A stretch of 64,000 bases of DNA from Crocinitomicaceae bacterium. GTDB lineage: Bacteria; Bacteroidota; Bacteroidia; Flavobacteriales_D; Crocinitomicaceae. Positions 27,059 through 36,838 of this stretch are shown here, piece by piece. Each line of letters begins with the position of its first letter. Within the stretch, counting starts at the first letter, position 1. The notes below the pieces were generated by a model. That model was not told the DNA's origin. It did no database searches and saw only the letters and a program-made list of their open reading frames with translations. The position numbers and the translations under genes are program-made. The stretch spans positions 95,461-159,460 of the forward strand of contig JAGOBK010000006.1 of the NCBI GenBank assembly GCA_017983465.1. Direction: 5' to 3'.

Positions 27059-28048
27059 TTGAATATAGGAAATCGACATATCGAAATTAACGGATTGAAT
27101 CCCGCGGAAATCTTTGGTGTTAACGATGCAAATTTGCGCCACATCAAAACCTTCTTTCCGAAGTTGAAAATCACAGCGCGTGGAAATATGATTTCCCTGA
27201 ATGGTGATGAAGAAGTAATGGACGAATTCGAACGAAAGTTCAATTTACTTGTCCAACATTACCATAAGTTCAATCATTTAACGGAAAACAATATCGATAA
27301 TTTGATGTTGGAAGACGGTTCAAAATTGCTGTCAAGTGATGATGGTTCGGAGATTTTGGTTCATGGTAACGGCGGAGCAAAAATAAAGGCACGCACGGTG
27401 AATCAAAAGAAAATGGTTCAGGCGGTTGATAAGGACGATATGGTATTCGCGGTAGGTCCAGCCGGAACAGGCAAGACATACACAGCTGTTGCTTTAGCAG
27501 TTCGTGCATTGAAAGCGAAAGAAGTCAAACGCATCATTTTAACTAGGCCAGCAGTCGAGGCAGGTGAGAACCTTGGTTTCCTTCCTGGAGATTTAAAAGA
27601 AAAACTGGATCCGTATTTGATGCCTTTGTATGATGCATTACGTGACATGATTCCAGCAGAGAAGTTAGCTGATATGATTGAATTTGGTGTCATTGAAATT
27701 GCACCACTTGCGTTTATGCGTGGACGTACATTAGATAAGGCGTTTGTCATTTTGGATGAGGCGCAGAACACGACCCAAATGCAGATGAAAATGTTTTTGA
27801 CACGCATGGGGATGACGGCAAAGTTTATCATTACAGGAGATATGTCCCAAGTTGATTTACCAAGTAAACAGCGTTCAGGATTAGCTTATGCTTTAGATGT
27901 ATTGAAGGATGTGGATGAAATCAGCGTGATTAGACTTGGACAAAGTGACGTCATAAGACACCGATTAGTAAAGAAAATTATCGAAGCATTCGATAAAGCA
28001 GAAATAGAGGCAAAAACACAAAAAGAACTAAAAGAAAAAAAAGAATGA
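27059..28048 (+). CDS. PhoH-family ATPase
   Basis: A 329-residue PhoH-like protein: an N-terminal KH-like region (about 1-70), then a RecA-like ATPase with Walker A GPAGTGKT (133-140) and a DEAQN Walker B ([11 protein letters not shown]). Family members are implicated in RNA metabolism and phosphate stress. An in-frame stop is just upstream and no ATG is near, so TTG at 27059 is the likely start (next ATG is at codon 44). The stop overlaps purC as ATGA. Confidence 0.88.
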   Translation: MNIGNRHIEINGLNPAEIFGVNDANLRHIKTFFPKLKITARGNMISLNGDEEVMDEFERKFNLLVQHYHKFNHLTENNIDNLMLEDGSKLLSSDDGSEILVHGNGGAKIKARTVNQKKMVQAVDKDDMVFAVGPAGTGKTYTAVALAVRALKAKEVKRIILTRPAVEAGENLGFLPGDLKEKLDPYLMPLYDALRDMIPAEKLADMIEFGVIEIAPLAFMRGRTLDKAFVILDEAQNTTQMQMKMFLTRMGMTAKFIITGDMSQVDLPSKQRSGLAYALDVLKDVDEISVIRLGQSDVIRHRLVKKIIEAFDKAEIEAKTQKELKEKKE

Positions 28049-28989
28049 ACGCAATAACAGAGTCAAATTTTACTTTCAAAGGACAAACGAACGTTTATCA
28101 TGGTAAAGTACGTGATGTGTATACCTTAGATAATGGTTTGTTAGTCATGGTGGCTTCTGATCGGATTTCTGCATTTGACCATATTTTACCAAAAGGAATT
28201 CCTTTTAAGGGACAGGTATTGAATCAAGTAGCAACTATGTTTTTGGATGCAACCAGAGACATTGTTCCAAATTGGCTAGTTGCCACACCGGATCCAAGTG
28301 TAGCCATTGGTTTAGCATGTGAACCCGTTCGTGTTGAAATGGTCATTCGTGGTTACCTTGCTGGACATTCAGCCAGAGAATACAAATTGGGAAAACGCCT
28401 TTTGTGCGGAGTGGTGCTTCCAGAAGGAATGAAGGAAAACGACCGTTTTCCTGAACCTATTATTACGCCGGCAACGAAAGCGGAAGAAGGTCACGACGAA
28501 GATATTTCGAGAGAGGATATTTTAGCGAAAGGAATTGTTCCACAAGCGATTTATGAAAAAATGGAAGCGTATACGCGTGCATTGTTTCAACGCGGAACAG
28601 AAATGGCTGCTGCTCGCGGATTGATTTTAGTAGATACGAAATACGAATTTGGGATTCGAAATGGCGAAGTAATCTTGATTGATGAAATCCATACGCCTGA
28701 TTCATCTCGTTACTTTTATAAGGATGGATACGAGGAAAGACAAGCGAATGGTGAAGCACAAAAACAATTATCCAAAGAATTCGTTCGTCAATGGTTGATT
28801 GAAAACGATTTCCAAGGTTTAGATGGACAACAAATGCCCTTTATGCCAGATGAATTCGTTTCAACAATCACGGATCGATACATTGAGCTCTATGAGAAAA
28901 TCACCGGTAATTCATTTGTGAAGTCAGAAACTTCAGACATTACACGCCGCATTCAAACAAACGTAGATTCTTATTTGAATTCCTTGTAA
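28045..28989 (+). CDS. purC: Phosphoribosylaminoimidazole-succinocarboxamide synthase
   Basis: SAICAR synthase, joining CAIR and aspartate in purine synthesis. The N-terminal [20 protein letters not shown] and the [16 protein letters not shown] motif near residue 210 are diagnostic. At 314 residues it is the longer, yeast ADE1-like form found in Bacteroidota. It is translationally coupled to phoH by a four-base overlap. Confidence 0.96.
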   Translation: MNAITESNFTFKGQTNVYHGKVRDVYTLDNGLLVMVASDRISAFDHILPKGIPFKGQVLNQVATMFLDATRDIVPNWLVATPDPSVAIGLACEPVRVEMVIRGYLAGHSAREYKLGKRLLCGVVLPEGMKENDRFPEPIITPATKAEEGHDEDISREDILAKGIVPQAIYEKMEAYTRALFQRGTEMAAARGLILVDTKYEFGIRNGEVILIDEIHTPDSSRYFYKDGYEERQANGEAQKQLSKEFVRQWLIENDFQGLDGQQMPFMPDEFVSTITDRYIELYEKITGNSFVKSETSDITRRIQTNVDSYLNSL

Positions 28990-29100
28990 ATACAGCGCCG
29001 TATTTGCGAATTAGTAGATTCAAAGATTAAGCCTTAATTTTGCTCAAATGACGCTGATTGTTTGGTTCCATTGGAATCCGTCAGCTGGATAAACGAAACT

Positions 29101-29916
29101 ATGTCAGTTCATTCAAACGTAAAAAAAGTAACCACGCACACGCTTCATGAAATGAAGAATGCGGGTCAAAAAATATCCATGTTAACGGCCTATGACTTTT
29201 CAATGGCACGCATTGTAGATGAAGCTGGAATCGATGTGATTTTAGTCGGAGATTCTGCATCAAATGTCATGGCTGGACATGAAACAACATTGCCGATTAC
29301 CTTAGATCAAATGATCTATCACGCATCCTCCGTTGTTCGTGCAGTGAAACGTTCTTTAGTGGTTGTTGATATGCCTTTCGGTTCCTACCAAGGAAATTCG
29401 AAGGAAGCGCTATCGAGTGCGATTAAAATCATGAAAGAAACCGGTGGACATGCCGTTAAAATGGAAGGTGGACAAGAAATCAGTGAATCTATTGGACGAA
29501 TTTTAACAGCTGGTATTCCAGTAATGGGACATTTAGGACTGACACCACAATCCATCTATAAATTCGGAACGTACGTTGTTCGTGCGAAAGAAGAAGAGGA
29601 GGCTCAGCGACTAATTGACGATGCAAAAGCATTAGAAGCAGTTGGTTGTTTTGCCATTGTGTTGGAGAAAATTCCTGCGCAATTAGCTGCACAAGTGGCA
29701 AAAATGGTATCGATTCCTATTATTGGTATTGGAGCTGGAAATGGGGTAGATGGACAGGTGCTCGTTGTGCACGATATGTTAGGGATTAATAACGAATTCA
29801 ACCCCCGATTTTTACGCAAGTACAATAATTTGCACGAGCAAATGATGAATTCGTTCCAAGCATATATCAAAGACGTACAGTCTGGTGATTTTCCAAATGA
29901 ATCAGAACAATATTAA
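29101..29916 (+). CDS. panB: 3-methyl-2-oxobutanoate hydroxymethyltransferase
   Basis: First committed enzyme of pantothenate synthesis, making ketopantoate from 2-oxoisovalerate and methylene-tetrahydrofolate. Motifs [29 protein letters not shown] and VKMEGG (Mg and substrate sites) are all present. The ATG at 29101 gives 271 residues and the usual N-terminus; a longer frame from 29062 lacks family similarity. A TAATTTTG element at 29035-29042 may be its -7 box. The downstream importer gene starts three bases after the stop. Confidence 0.95.
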   Translation: MSVHSNVKKVTTHTLHEMKNAGQKISMLTAYDFSMARIVDEAGIDVILVGDSASNVMAGHETTLPITLDQMIYHASSVVRAVKRSLVVVDMPFGSYQGNSKEALSSAIKIMKETGGHAVKMEGGQEISESIGRILTAGIPVMGHLGLTPQSIYKFGTYVVRAKEEEEAQRLIDDAKALEAVGCFAIVLEKIPAQLAAQVAKMVSIPIIGIGAGNGVDGQVLVVHDMLGINNEFNPRFLRKYNNLHEQMMNSFQAYIKDVQSGDFPNESEQY

Positions 29917-29919
29917 TAG

Positions 29920-30960
29920 ATGAGGTTTTTATTGGTTGTTCTATTGTTGAGCATTGTTTCTTGTTCGAATGAATCAAGGAAACAGCAACCAAAGGAATTA
30001 ACTCAATCGAATCTCTGCCGGCATAGTAAATACTTAAGTATTTATAAAATAGGTAAAGGATATCAAATTCGAATTCAACATCCTGATAAAGCGGACAAGC
30101 ATTTTCAGTTAATTATTTCTCTTCCAGCAAAGCATTTAGCGGTGTTGTCTGCTACGCATATTGGCATGTTGTCTGCGTTAAATCAAGAGAGAAAAATAGC
30201 TGCGATTACAGACATTCGTTATGTTTATAGTTTAAATGTGAAAAAACGATTCAAGCAAAATCGCATCGTGGAACTTCAAAATGAACAGACAATGTCCGTT
30301 GATCAGTTACTAAATTCGAGGTCCGAATATGTCATTTATAGTGCTTTCTCTGGTACTTTTTCTCAAGAACAGCGTTTAGAAAAATTAGGTATTCATTGCA
30401 TTCCAAACTTTGATTGGCGAGAACAAACAGCGTTGGGAAGAGCAGAATGGATCTTGTTATTTGGTGCTTTGACAGGAAAGTTAACGGAGTCTATTCAACT
30501 ATTTAAATCCATCGAACAAGCGTATAATCATGCGAAGATGTCAAGTGTGAATTCGAAAGAAATGATTTCAGGGAATGTCACTGGTGATTTTTGGTATGCG
30601 CCAGCAGGACAAAGTTTTATGGCGGAAATATTTAAGAACTCAGGGTTAAATTATATCTATCGCAAAACCAAAGGAACTGGAAGTTTGGCTTATTCTATGG
30701 AGAAGGTCATGAAGGATGGATCAAATGTAAAAATATGGTTGAATCCAGGATTTTCTTCAAAACAGGAAATCGTTCAAGTTAATCCGAAAGCGAAATACAT
30801 GCCATTTTATAAAGATGCAAGGATATTTTGTTACACGCATGATGGAAATAAGTTTTGGGAAATGAGTACCTTACGTCCAGATTGGTTAATGGAAGATTTG
30901 GCTCAAATTGCGGCCGGAAAAACCAGTGAAAACCTTCATTTTTACAAAGAAGTGAAATGA
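29920..30960 (+). CDS. Periplasmic binding lipoprotein of an iron-siderophore/vitamin B12-type ABC importer
   Basis: A 346-residue lipoprotein (leader with lipobox SIVSC, Cys15) of the TroA/BtuF-like fold. The segments HLAVLSATHIGMLSAL, SEYVIYSAFSG and a C-terminal YTHDGNKFWEMSTLRPDWLMED resemble Bacteroidota binding proteins for siderophores, heme or cobalamin. The following two genes encode the permease and ATPase, each starting within the previous stop (ATGA). The ligand cannot be told from sequence. Confidence 0.85.
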   Translation: MRFLLVVLLLSIVSCSNESRKQQPKELTQSNLCRHSKYLSIYKIGKGYQIRIQHPDKADKHFQLIISLPAKHLAVLSATHIGMLSALNQERKIAAITDIRYVYSLNVKKRFKQNRIVELQNEQTMSVDQLLNSRSEYVIYSAFSGTFSQEQRLEKLGIHCIPNFDWREQTALGRAEWILLFGALTGKLTESIQLFKSIEQAYNHAKMSSVNSKEMISGNVTGDFWYAPAGQSFMAEIFKNSGLNYIYRKTKGTGSLAYSMEKVMKDGSNVKIWLNPGFSSKQEIVQVNPKAKYMPFYKDARIFCYTHDGNKFWEMSTLRPDWLMEDLAQIAAGKTSENLHFYKEVK

Positions 30961-31952
30961 AAGATTGGAGTTTGAAATGGATGTTCATCTGTTTGCTGTG
31001 CCTTTTACCACTAGCAATGTACCTTCATTTGATTGCTGGTCAAATTGAAATTTCATTTTCATCGTATTTCGATTCAATCATGAACTTTGATTCCAAAAAC
31101 ACCAGTCAAGTCTTGGTGAGGGAATTTAGAGTCCCGCGATTATTCATGGCAATGATGGCTGGTGCTGGATTGTCTTTGTCTGGAATGTTCATGCAAACCT
31201 TGTTTAAGAATCCCTTAGCCGGACCTTATGTACTTGGAATAAATTCAGGAGCAAGTTTGTTGATTGCCTTGAGTTTAATGACAGGTGTTCAATTTTTTCA
31301 ATCGAATTTTGGATTGATTGGAACGGCGTTAATCGGTGCTTTTGCTGCTGGACTTTTGATGATGCTCATTGCACAACGTTTAAAATCTCAGATAACCCTA
31401 TTGTTAGTTGGATTGATGTTTGGGAGTTTTACGTCCGCAATTGTTTCCATACTGGAATCGTTTGCAGGTGCTGAATCCTTGAAATCGTATACGATGTGGT
31501 CTATGGGCTCGCTACAACAAGTGGAATTCGGTCAACTAGGAATTATTTTACTCATTTTTACGTTGGGAATTATTGCATCATTTCTTTTGGTGAAACCACT
31601 GAATATGCTCGTGATAGGGGAGAAGTCTGCAGCATTACTTGGCTTACCGATTAAATCGACTCGTAAGTTTGTCCTATTGCTGACTGCTTTGTTCGCTGGA
31701 TTAATCACGGCGTTTTGTGGTCCGATTGCTTTTGTGGGAATTGCGATTCCAAATTTGACGCGCATTTTGTTCCAAACGACGAATCATCGGTATTTGATAA
31801 TTGGCAACATGTTAATTGGTGCCATTTTCCTTCTGTTAACCGACTCATTCATTCAACTATTGGAAGGACATTTAAGTATTCCTTTGAATGCGCTTACTTC
31901 GATCATCGGTGCGCCATTTGTTGTTTTCTTACTAATCCGTAAACTGAAATGA
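30957..31952 (+). CDS. FecCD-family ABC importer permease
   Basis: A 331-residue permease with about ten hydrophobic segments. Family motifs include REFRVPRLFMAMMAGAGLSL, NPLAGPYVLGINSGASL and CGPIAFVGIAIPNLTRILF, as in BtuC/FhuB/FecCD. It pairs with the binding lipoprotein upstream and the ATPase downstream in one coupled operon for iron-siderophore, heme or cobalamin uptake. Confidence 0.93.
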   Translation: MKDWSLKWMFICLLCLLPLAMYLHLIAGQIEISFSSYFDSIMNFDSKNTSQVLVREFRVPRLFMAMMAGAGLSLSGMFMQTLFKNPLAGPYVLGINSGASLLIALSLMTGVQFFQSNFGLIGTALIGAFAAGLLMMLIAQRLKSQITLLLVGLMFGSFTSAIVSILESFAGAESLKSYTMWSMGSLQQVEFGQLGIILLIFTLGIIASFLLVKPLNMLVIGEKSAALLGLPIKSTRKFVLLLTALFAGLITAFCGPIAFVGIAIPNLTRILFQTTNHRYLIIGNMLIGAIFLLLTDSFIQLLEGHLSIPLNALTSIIGAPFVVFLLIRKLK

Positions 31953-32644
31953 TCCGTATAACTAGTTTGAGTATTGGTTACACTGACAAGTTGTTGTCTG
32001 CAGATAATCTCGTATTAGTAGCAGGAAAGGTCTATGCGCTAGTTGGTAGGAATGGAATTGGAAAATCTACGTTTATCCAAACGATTTCGGGAATTCAAAA
32101 GCAATTGGCTGGTGAAATCGCGATTATGGAAAAATCGATTCATGGTTTCAGTCCGATGGAAATAGCAGAAACTATAGCTCTTGTGGATACACGTTTTGAA
32201 GGAGTGGAGTATTTAAAAGTGAAGGATTACTTAGCATTAGGAAGAGCTCCATTTACGGATGCTTTCGGAAAGATGAATTCAAATGATTGGCAAATCGTTG
32301 AAGAGGTAGCATCCGACTTAGGCATCCAACATCTCCTTGAAAAAAATACGGACCAAATAAGTGATGGAGAACGTCAGCTTTGTTCGGTTGGACGAGCATT
32401 CGTTCAGGAAACACCCGTAATACTTTTAGATGAGCCAACGGCCTTTTTAGACTATATCAATCGAAAAAAACTATTGGAGTTATTGGTGCGATTAGCACGT
32501 GAAAAGAACAAGTGTATCGTATTATCTACACATGATTTAGATTTATGTTTGGATCAGAAGGTTCCTTTTTTGTTAGCTGCTCATGGCGCAATATGTATTC
32601 ACGACACGTTGACTAAGGAAGCGATCATTGAAGCAATGTCTTAA
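31949..32644 (+). CDS. ABC importer ATP-binding protein (FecE/BtuD-like)
   Basis: A 231-residue ATPase with Walker A GRNGIGKST (33-41), a signature motif reading ISDGERQL (a variant of LSGGQ) and Walker B VILLDEPTAFLD, then the His switch STHD. It is the last gene of the three-gene importer and is followed by a terminator. The LSGGQ change to SDGE occurs in several FecE-type proteins, so it is not evidence of loss of function. Confidence 0.92.
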   Translation: MIRITSLSIGYTDKLLSADNLVLVAGKVYALVGRNGIGKSTFIQTISGIQKQLAGEIAIMEKSIHGFSPMEIAETIALVDTRFEGVEYLKVKDYLALGRAPFTDAFGKMNSNDWQIVEEVASDLGIQHLLEKNTDQISDGERQLCSVGRAFVQETPVILLDEPTAFLDYINRKKLLELLVRLAREKNKCIVLSTHDLDLCLDQKVPFLLAAHGAICIHDTLTKEAIIEAMS

Positions 32645-32650
32645 AACAAA

Positions 32651-32680
32651 AAAAAAGGTCAACAAACGCTGACCTTTCTA
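32651..32680. terminator. Bidirectional terminator between the ABC importer and frr
   Basis: AAAGGTCA/TGACCTTT stem with an 8-base loop, flanked by A-run on the left. On the minus strand this gives a strong T-run after the frr gene; on the plus strand the T tail is short. Confidence 0.8.
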
Positions 32681-32697
32681 TTAAATATTTGAACAGT

Positions 32698-33261
32698 TTA
32701 GACTGTCATGATATCTTTTTCTTTTAATTCTACTAATTCGTCAACACTTTTAATTGCTCCGTTAGTGATTTTTTGAACTTCGTCCTCTGCGCCTTTAGCT
32801 AAATCTTCAGAAAGTCCGTCATTCTTTAATTCTTTAATCATGTCTATCGCGTCCTTGCGGTTATTTCTGATACCTACTTTCGCATTTTCAGCTTCCGCTT
32901 TCGCACGTTTTACTAAATCACGTCGACGCTCTTCCGTAAGTGGGGGAACGGTAATGATTAAGAGTTCTCCGTTATTTTGAGGATTCAAGCCAAGGTTAGA
33001 ATTGATGATCCCACGTGCAATTTCGTTTAGCATTGCTTTTTCCCAAGGTTGAACTAAAATTGTTCGTGCATCAGAAGTATTTACATTGGCTACTTGTTGC
33101 AACGGTGTCATCGAACCATAATAATCCACCATAACGCCTCCTAGCATGGCTGGAGAGGCTTTTCCTGCACGTATTTTTATGAGTTCTGTTTCGAAGTGAC
33201 TAATGGTTTTGCCATTGGAAACCTTAAAGTCATCATAAATCATAGTTAGTTCTTCCGTCAT
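32698..33261 (-). CDS. frr: Ribosome recycling factor
   Basis: RRF releases ribosomes from mRNA after termination with EF-G. The 187-residue sequence shows the long helical domain I (HFETELIKIRAGKASPAML, and PLTEERRRDLVKRAKAEAE near residue 128) and the small domain II between. A second ATG six codons in is an alternative start. It follows pyrH by six bases. Confidence 0.97.
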   Translation of the reverse strand: MTEELTMIYDDFKVSNGKTISHFETELIKIRAGKASPAMLGGVMVDYYGSMTPLQQVANVNTSDARTILVQPWEKAMLNEIARGIINSNLGLNPQNNGELLIITVPPLTEERRRDLVKRAKAEAENAKVGIRNNRKDAIDMIKELKNDGLSEDLAKGAEDEVQKITNGAIKSVDELVELKEKDIMTV

Positions 33262-33267
33262 CTCTTT

Positions 33268-33975
33268 TTAATTACAAACGATTGTTCCTACTTTTTCACC
33301 AGACATTAATTTTTTCAAATTACCGACGGTGTCCATATCAAATACGATTATGGGTAAATTATTTTCTTTGCAAAGGGTAAACGCGGTGAGGTCCATTACG
33401 TTAAGTCCTTTTGAGTATACTTCATCAAATGAAATTTGACTGTATTTCGTTGCTGTTTTATCTTTTTCTGGATCAGCTGTATAGATTCCATCTACACGTG
33501 TTCCCTTTAAAATTACTTCTGCGTTGATTTCAATTGCTCTCAATGAAGCAGCTGAATCTGTTGTAAAGAATGGATTCCCTGTTCCAGCGCCAAAAATCAC
33601 TACACGTCCTTTTTCTAAATGACGAACAGCACGACGACGAACAAATGGTTCAGCGATTTCTTTCATTTCGATGGCAGAGAGTAAACGTGTTTTCACTCCG
33701 TTTGACTCTAATGCTGATTGCAAGGCCATAGAGTTAATCATGGTGGCAAGCATCCCCATGTAATCCCCATGAGTGCGATCCATTCCACCTTCTTCGGCTT
33801 GAACTCCGCGAAAGATATTCCCTCCACCAATCACAATTGCCACTTCAACTCCCATTTCATGCAATTCTTTAATTTGAACAGCGTAGCTATTTATGCGTTG
33901 GTTGTCAATTCCAAATTGTTTAGTTCCCATTAGGGATTCACCACTTAATTTTAGAAGGATACGTTTATAGGTCAT
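33268..33975 (-). CDS. pyrH: UMP kinase
   Basis: Hexameric bacterial UMP kinase of the amino-acid kinase fold, making UDP for pyrimidine nucleotides. Motifs are [14 protein letters not shown] at the N-terminus, [13 protein letters not shown] and [19 protein letters not shown]. The ATG at 33975 gives 235 residues; nine further codons upstream are open but non-conserved. A TATATTTG -7 element (minus strand, 33992-33999) lies 17 bases upstream of this start. Confidence 0.96.
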   Translation of the reverse strand: MTYKRILLKLSGESLMGTKQFGIDNQRINSYAVQIKELHEMGVEVAIVIGGGNIFRGVQAEEGGMDRTHGDYMGMLATMINSMALQSALESNGVKTRLLSAIEMKEIAEPFVRRRAVRHLEKGRVVIFGAGTGNPFFTTDSAASLRAIEINAEVILKGTRVDGIYTADPEKDKTATKYSQISFDEVYSKGLNVMDLTAFTLCKENNLPIIVFDMDTVGNLKKLMSGEKVGTIVCN

Positions 33976-33991
33976 GTTGGTAAGGATTGAG

Positions 33992-33999
33992 CAAATATA
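33992..33999 (-). promoter_or_regulatory. Probable -7 element of pyrH-frr
   Basis: TATATTTG on the minus strand, 17 bases upstream of the pyrH ATG. A matching TTTG at the right distance is not clear, so only half of the promoter is supported. Confidence 0.4.
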
Positions 34000-34030
34000 C
34001 AAATCGTTTACTTAGGTTAATTTTAAACAC

Positions 34031-34064
34031 AAAAAAAAAGCTATCAAACGATAGCTTTTTTTTT
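34031..34064. terminator. Bidirectional terminator between tsf and pyrH
   Basis: GCTATC/GATAGC with loop AAAC, extended by A and T runs on both sides. On the minus strand it ends the ribosomal protein operon after tsf. Confidence 0.92.
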
Positions 34065-34069
34065 TAAAA

Positions 34070-34903
34070 TTAACTTAAGGAGAATCGTTTAAAGTCGGTG
34101 ACTGTTAAATCTTTCTCAGTGCTGTTCAAGAATTGTTCTACGGTCATTTTATTGTCGCGAACGAATGCTTGACTTAACAATGTATTTTCTTGGAAGAATT
34201 TATTCAAACGACCCAAGGCAATTTTCTCAGCCATTTCAGCTGGTTTTCCTTCTTGGATAGCTAAATCTTTTCCTACTTCAATTTCACGTTCGATTGTACG
34301 AGCATCCACACCGTCTTTATCGATAGCGATTGGATTCATTGCAGCAACTTGCATAGCAACTTGTCTTCCAGCCTCTGCGATATCTGCAGCTGTTCCTGCG
34401 CTCAATCCAACTAATGTTGCTAATTGATTACCAGGGTGGTTGTAAGCAACAACGAAATTTCCGTTGATTACTGCGTAACCAGAAAGATCTAATTTCTCTC
34501 CAACTACACCAACTTGTTCTGTAATTTTTTCTTCTACTGACAAACGTGCATCGTAAGGAAGAGCTTTCAACTCTTCTACAGTTGCTGGAAGTTTATCTAA
34601 AGCGATGTCAACTAAGGATTGAACCATTGCAACATAACCATCGTTTTTAGCAACGAAGTCTGTTTCGCAATTAAGTGTTAAAATAACACCTGATTTTCCG
34701 TCAGCAGAAGCTTGAGCGATAATCACACCTTCTTTTGCATCGTTATCACCACGTTTCGCAGCAATTTTTTGTCCTTTTTTACGTAGAATGTCCACAGCTG
34801 CTTCAAAATCACCATTAGCTTCAACTAATGCATTTTTGCAGTCCATCATTCCAGCGCCTGTTTGTTGACGCAATTTGTTTACATCTGAAGCTGTAATAGC
34901 CAT
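34070..34903 (-). CDS. tsf: Elongation factor Ts
   Basis: Nucleotide-exchange factor for EF-Tu. The N-terminal UBA-like domain (ITASDVNKLRQQTGAGMMDC and then CKNALVEANGDFEAAVDILR) and the TDFVAKND motif near residue 80 are diagnostic. Length 277 is normal. It is the last gene of the rplM-rpsI-rpsB-tsf run and is followed by a bidirectional terminator. Confidence 0.98.
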   Translation of the reverse strand: MAITASDVNKLRQQTGAGMMDCKNALVEANGDFEAAVDILRKKGQKIAAKRGDNDAKEGVIIAQASADGKSGVILTLNCETDFVAKNDGYVAMVQSLVDIALDKLPATVEELKALPYDARLSVEEKITEQVGVVGEKLDLSGYAVINGNFVVAYNHPGNQLATLVGLSAGTAADIAEAGRQVAMQVAAMNPIAIDKDGVDARTIEREIEVGKDLAIQEGKPAEMAEKIALGRLNKFFQENTLLSQAFVRDNKMTVEQFLNSTEKDLTVTDFKRFSLS

Positions 34904-34925
34904 GACTTTTATTTTTTAGAATTAA

Positions 34926-35777
34926 TTATTCAGCTGAATTTTCTGTAGCTTCTGCTGCTGGAGTTTCCTCAACAACTGGTGCTGCTTCAACAACTGGTGC
35001 TGCTTCAACAACCGCTGCTGCTTCCACTACTGGAGCTGCTTCCACAACTGGTGCAGTTGCATCTGTTGCTTCTTCACCTGCTTTTAAGTTTTTACGATCT
35101 TCTAATCCTTCGCGAATCGCTTCACAAATTTGATCCATGATCAATGCAATTGATTTCGTTGCATCATCGTTCGCTGGGATTGGGAAGTCAACTAATTTAG
35201 GGTTAGAGTTTGTATCTACCATTGCGAAAGTTGGGATGTTCAAACGACGAGCCTCAGCTAATGCGATGTGTTCTTTTAAGATATCGATAATGAAAATTGC
35301 TGCTGGTTGACGAGTCATGTCAGCAATTGAACCAAACGTTTTCTCTAATTTCTCGCGTTGACGAGTTTTGAATAATTTCTCACGTTTGTTTAATGTCTCC
35401 CAAGAACCATCTGACTTCATTTTGTCAATCATGGCCATTTTACGGATAGACTTACGTGTCGTTTGGAAGTTTGTTAACATACCACCTGTCCAACGTTCTG
35501 TTACAAATGGCATATTTACTTTCGCTACACGCTCAGAAACGATTTCTTTCGCTTGTTTTTTTGTAGCAACAAATAATACTTTTTTACCAGACTTCGCAAT
35601 TTGTTTCATTGCTGCACAAGCTTGATCCAAATGAACCATCGTTTTGTTCAAATCGATGATGTGGATTCCTTTTTTCTCTTCAAAAATGTATGGAGCCATT
35701 GCTGGGTTCCATTTTCTTTTCAAGTGACCAAAGTGAACACCTGCTTCTAATAAAGTTTCAAATTTTAATTTAGACAT
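34926..35777 (-). CDS. rpsB: 30S ribosomal protein S2 with repetitive acidic C-terminal tail
   Basis: S2 core (about 1-225) with EAGVHFGHLKRKWNPAMAPYI, TERWTGGMLTNFQT and FAMVDTNSNPKLVDFPIPAN. After residue about 240 the protein carries a low-complexity tail of 6-residue repeats (VVEAAP and variants) encoded by imperfect 18-base repeats. S2 is needed for assembly of S1 and mRNA binding on the 30S subunit. C-terminal extensions rich in Ala/Glu/Val occur in Bacteroidota S2; the repeat number here may vary between strains. Confidence 0.97.
   Translation of the reverse strand: MSKLKFETLLEAGVHFGHLKRKWNPAMAPYIFEEKKGIHIIDLNKTMVHLDQACAAMKQIAKSGKKVLFVATKKQAKEIVSERVAKVNMPFVTERWTGGMLTNFQTTRKSIRKMAMIDKMKSDGSWETLNKREKLFKTRQREKLEKTFGSIADMTRQPAAIFIIDILKEHIALAEARRLNIPTFAMVDTNSNPKLVDFPIPANDDATKSIALIMDQICEAIREGLEDRKNLKAGEEATDATAPVVEAAPVVEAAAVVEAAPVVEAAPVVEETPAAEATENSAE
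34955..35060 (-). repeat. Imperfect 18-bp tandem repeats in the rpsB 3' end
   Basis: About five to six imperfect copies of gctgcttcaacaactggt (plus strand) within the coding sequence, giving repeated VVEAAP hexapeptides. Neighbouring copies differ by a few third-position changes. Confidence 0.85.
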
Positions 35778-35888
35778 ATTTTGTTTTTGTTTACGTTCCT
35801 AATAAATTGAGTTAAGCAACGAAGGAGGGACAACCAGTGATTGTAGGTACTCCAACGTTTGGATGCTAAACAATGTAGTTCTCGGCGA

Positions 35889-36275
35889 TTAACGTTTAGA
35901 GAACTGGAATTTCTTACGTGCTTTCGGTTGACCTGGTTTCTTACGCTCAACCATTCTTGGATCACGTGTCATCAAGCCTTCTGCTTTCAATAATGGTTTG
36001 TAATCAGCTGATAACTCAACAAGCGCTCTTGAAATACCCAAACGGATTGCTTCCGCCTGACCATTAATTCCACCACCCATTACGTTCACTTTGATGTCGT
36101 ATTGACCTACAGTGTCAGTTAAAATAAATGGTTGGTTGATTTTCGCTTGAAGTACATCAATTGGAAACATTACCTTCATTTCTTTTTTGTTCACAACGAT
36201 TTTCCCGTCACCTTTTGACATGTAAACGCGAGCAACCGCTGTTTTTCTTCTTCCTAAAGCATTAATTACTTCCAT
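35889..36275 (-). CDS. rpsI: 30S ribosomal protein S9
   Basis: A 128-residue S9 with NALGRRKTAVARVYM at the N-terminus, GGGINGQAEAIRLGISRAL in the middle and the basic tail ending KKFQFSKR that reaches the ribosomal P site. It is five bases downstream of rplM, the usual pairing. A 111-base gap separates it from rpsB; that gap has only weak hairpins and no clear promoter. Confidence 0.98.
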   Translation of the reverse strand: MEVINALGRRKTAVARVYMSKGDGKIVVNKKEMKVMFPIDVLQAKINQPFILTDTVGQYDIKVNVMGGGINGQAEAIRLGISRALVELSADYKPLLKAEGLMTRDPRMVERKKPGQPKARKKFQFSKR

Positions 36276-36280
36276 GATTC

Positions 36281-36736
36281 TTATTTGAGTGTATCAAGAT
36301 TTAATAACTGAGGTTGTTGAGCTTCGTGTTTGTGCTCTCCACCTTTGTAAACTTTTAAATTGGTGAACAATTGTCGACCAAGTGTATTTTTAGGTAACAT
36401 ACCTTTTATCGCTTTCTCGATCAAACGCTCAGGGTGTTTTTTCAACATGTCTTCTGCTGAAGTAAAACGTTGTCCACCTGGATACCCAGAGAAACGAACG
36501 TATTCTTTGTTCTCCAACTTCGTTCCTGAAAATGCCACCTTCTCTGCGTTGATGACAATCACATTGTCGCCACAATCCGCATGCGGAGTATAACAGGTTT
36601 TGTATTTTCCACGGATAACTTTAGCCACTTTACTAGCTAATCTACCTACTGTTTGACCTTCTGCATCTACAACGAACCACTTTTTGTCAGCGGTTTCTGT
36701 GTTGCCTGATAACGTTCTGTAACTTAATGTATTCAC
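36281..36736 (-). CDS. rplM: 50S ribosomal protein L13
   Basis: A 151-residue L13 with WFVVDAEGQTVGRLASKVAK, YKTCYTPHADCGDNVIVINA and GMLPKNTLGRQLF. The start is GTG at 36736. A near-perfect Bacteroidota promoter lies 49-79 bases upstream, so this is the first gene of the rplM-rpsI-rpsB-tsf block. Confidence 0.98.
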   Translation of the reverse strand: MNTLSYRTLSGNTETADKKWFVVDAEGQTVGRLASKVAKVIRGKYKTCYTPHADCGDNVIVINAEKVAFSGTKLENKEYVRFSGYPGGQRFTSAEDMLKKHPERLIEKAIKGMLPKNTLGRQLFTNLKVYKGGEHKHEAQQPQLLNLDTLK

Positions 36737-36784
36737 GGTACTTTTTATTAAATAAAAAACGAATAAACCCTAAAATTAGGGGTG

Positions 36785-36815
36785 CAAAGATACAACTATT
36801 GTGATTAAATACAAA
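36785..36815 (-). promoter_or_regulatory. Promoter of the rplM ribosomal protein operon
   Basis: On the minus strand, TTTG (36812-36815) and TATCTTTG (36785-36792) are separated by 19 bases, an exact match to the Bacteroidota consensus. Confidence 0.7.
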
Positions 36816-36838
36816 TGAAAAGTGAAAAAAAGAAGAAT

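Noticed and set aside
29062..29100. Longer panB start
   Set aside because: The extra 13 residues lack conservation, and the ATG at 29101 gives the standard PanB N-terminus.
31949..32644. Loss of function in the importer ATPase because the signature reads ISDGE rather than LSGGQ
   Set aside because: Signature variants are common in FecE-type ATPases and Walker A/B and the His switch are intact.
35778..35888. Possible autoregulatory S2 leader RNA between rpsI and rpsB
   Set aside because: Only short stems (TCCAA/TTGGA and similar) are visible; nothing matches a leader structure I can name.
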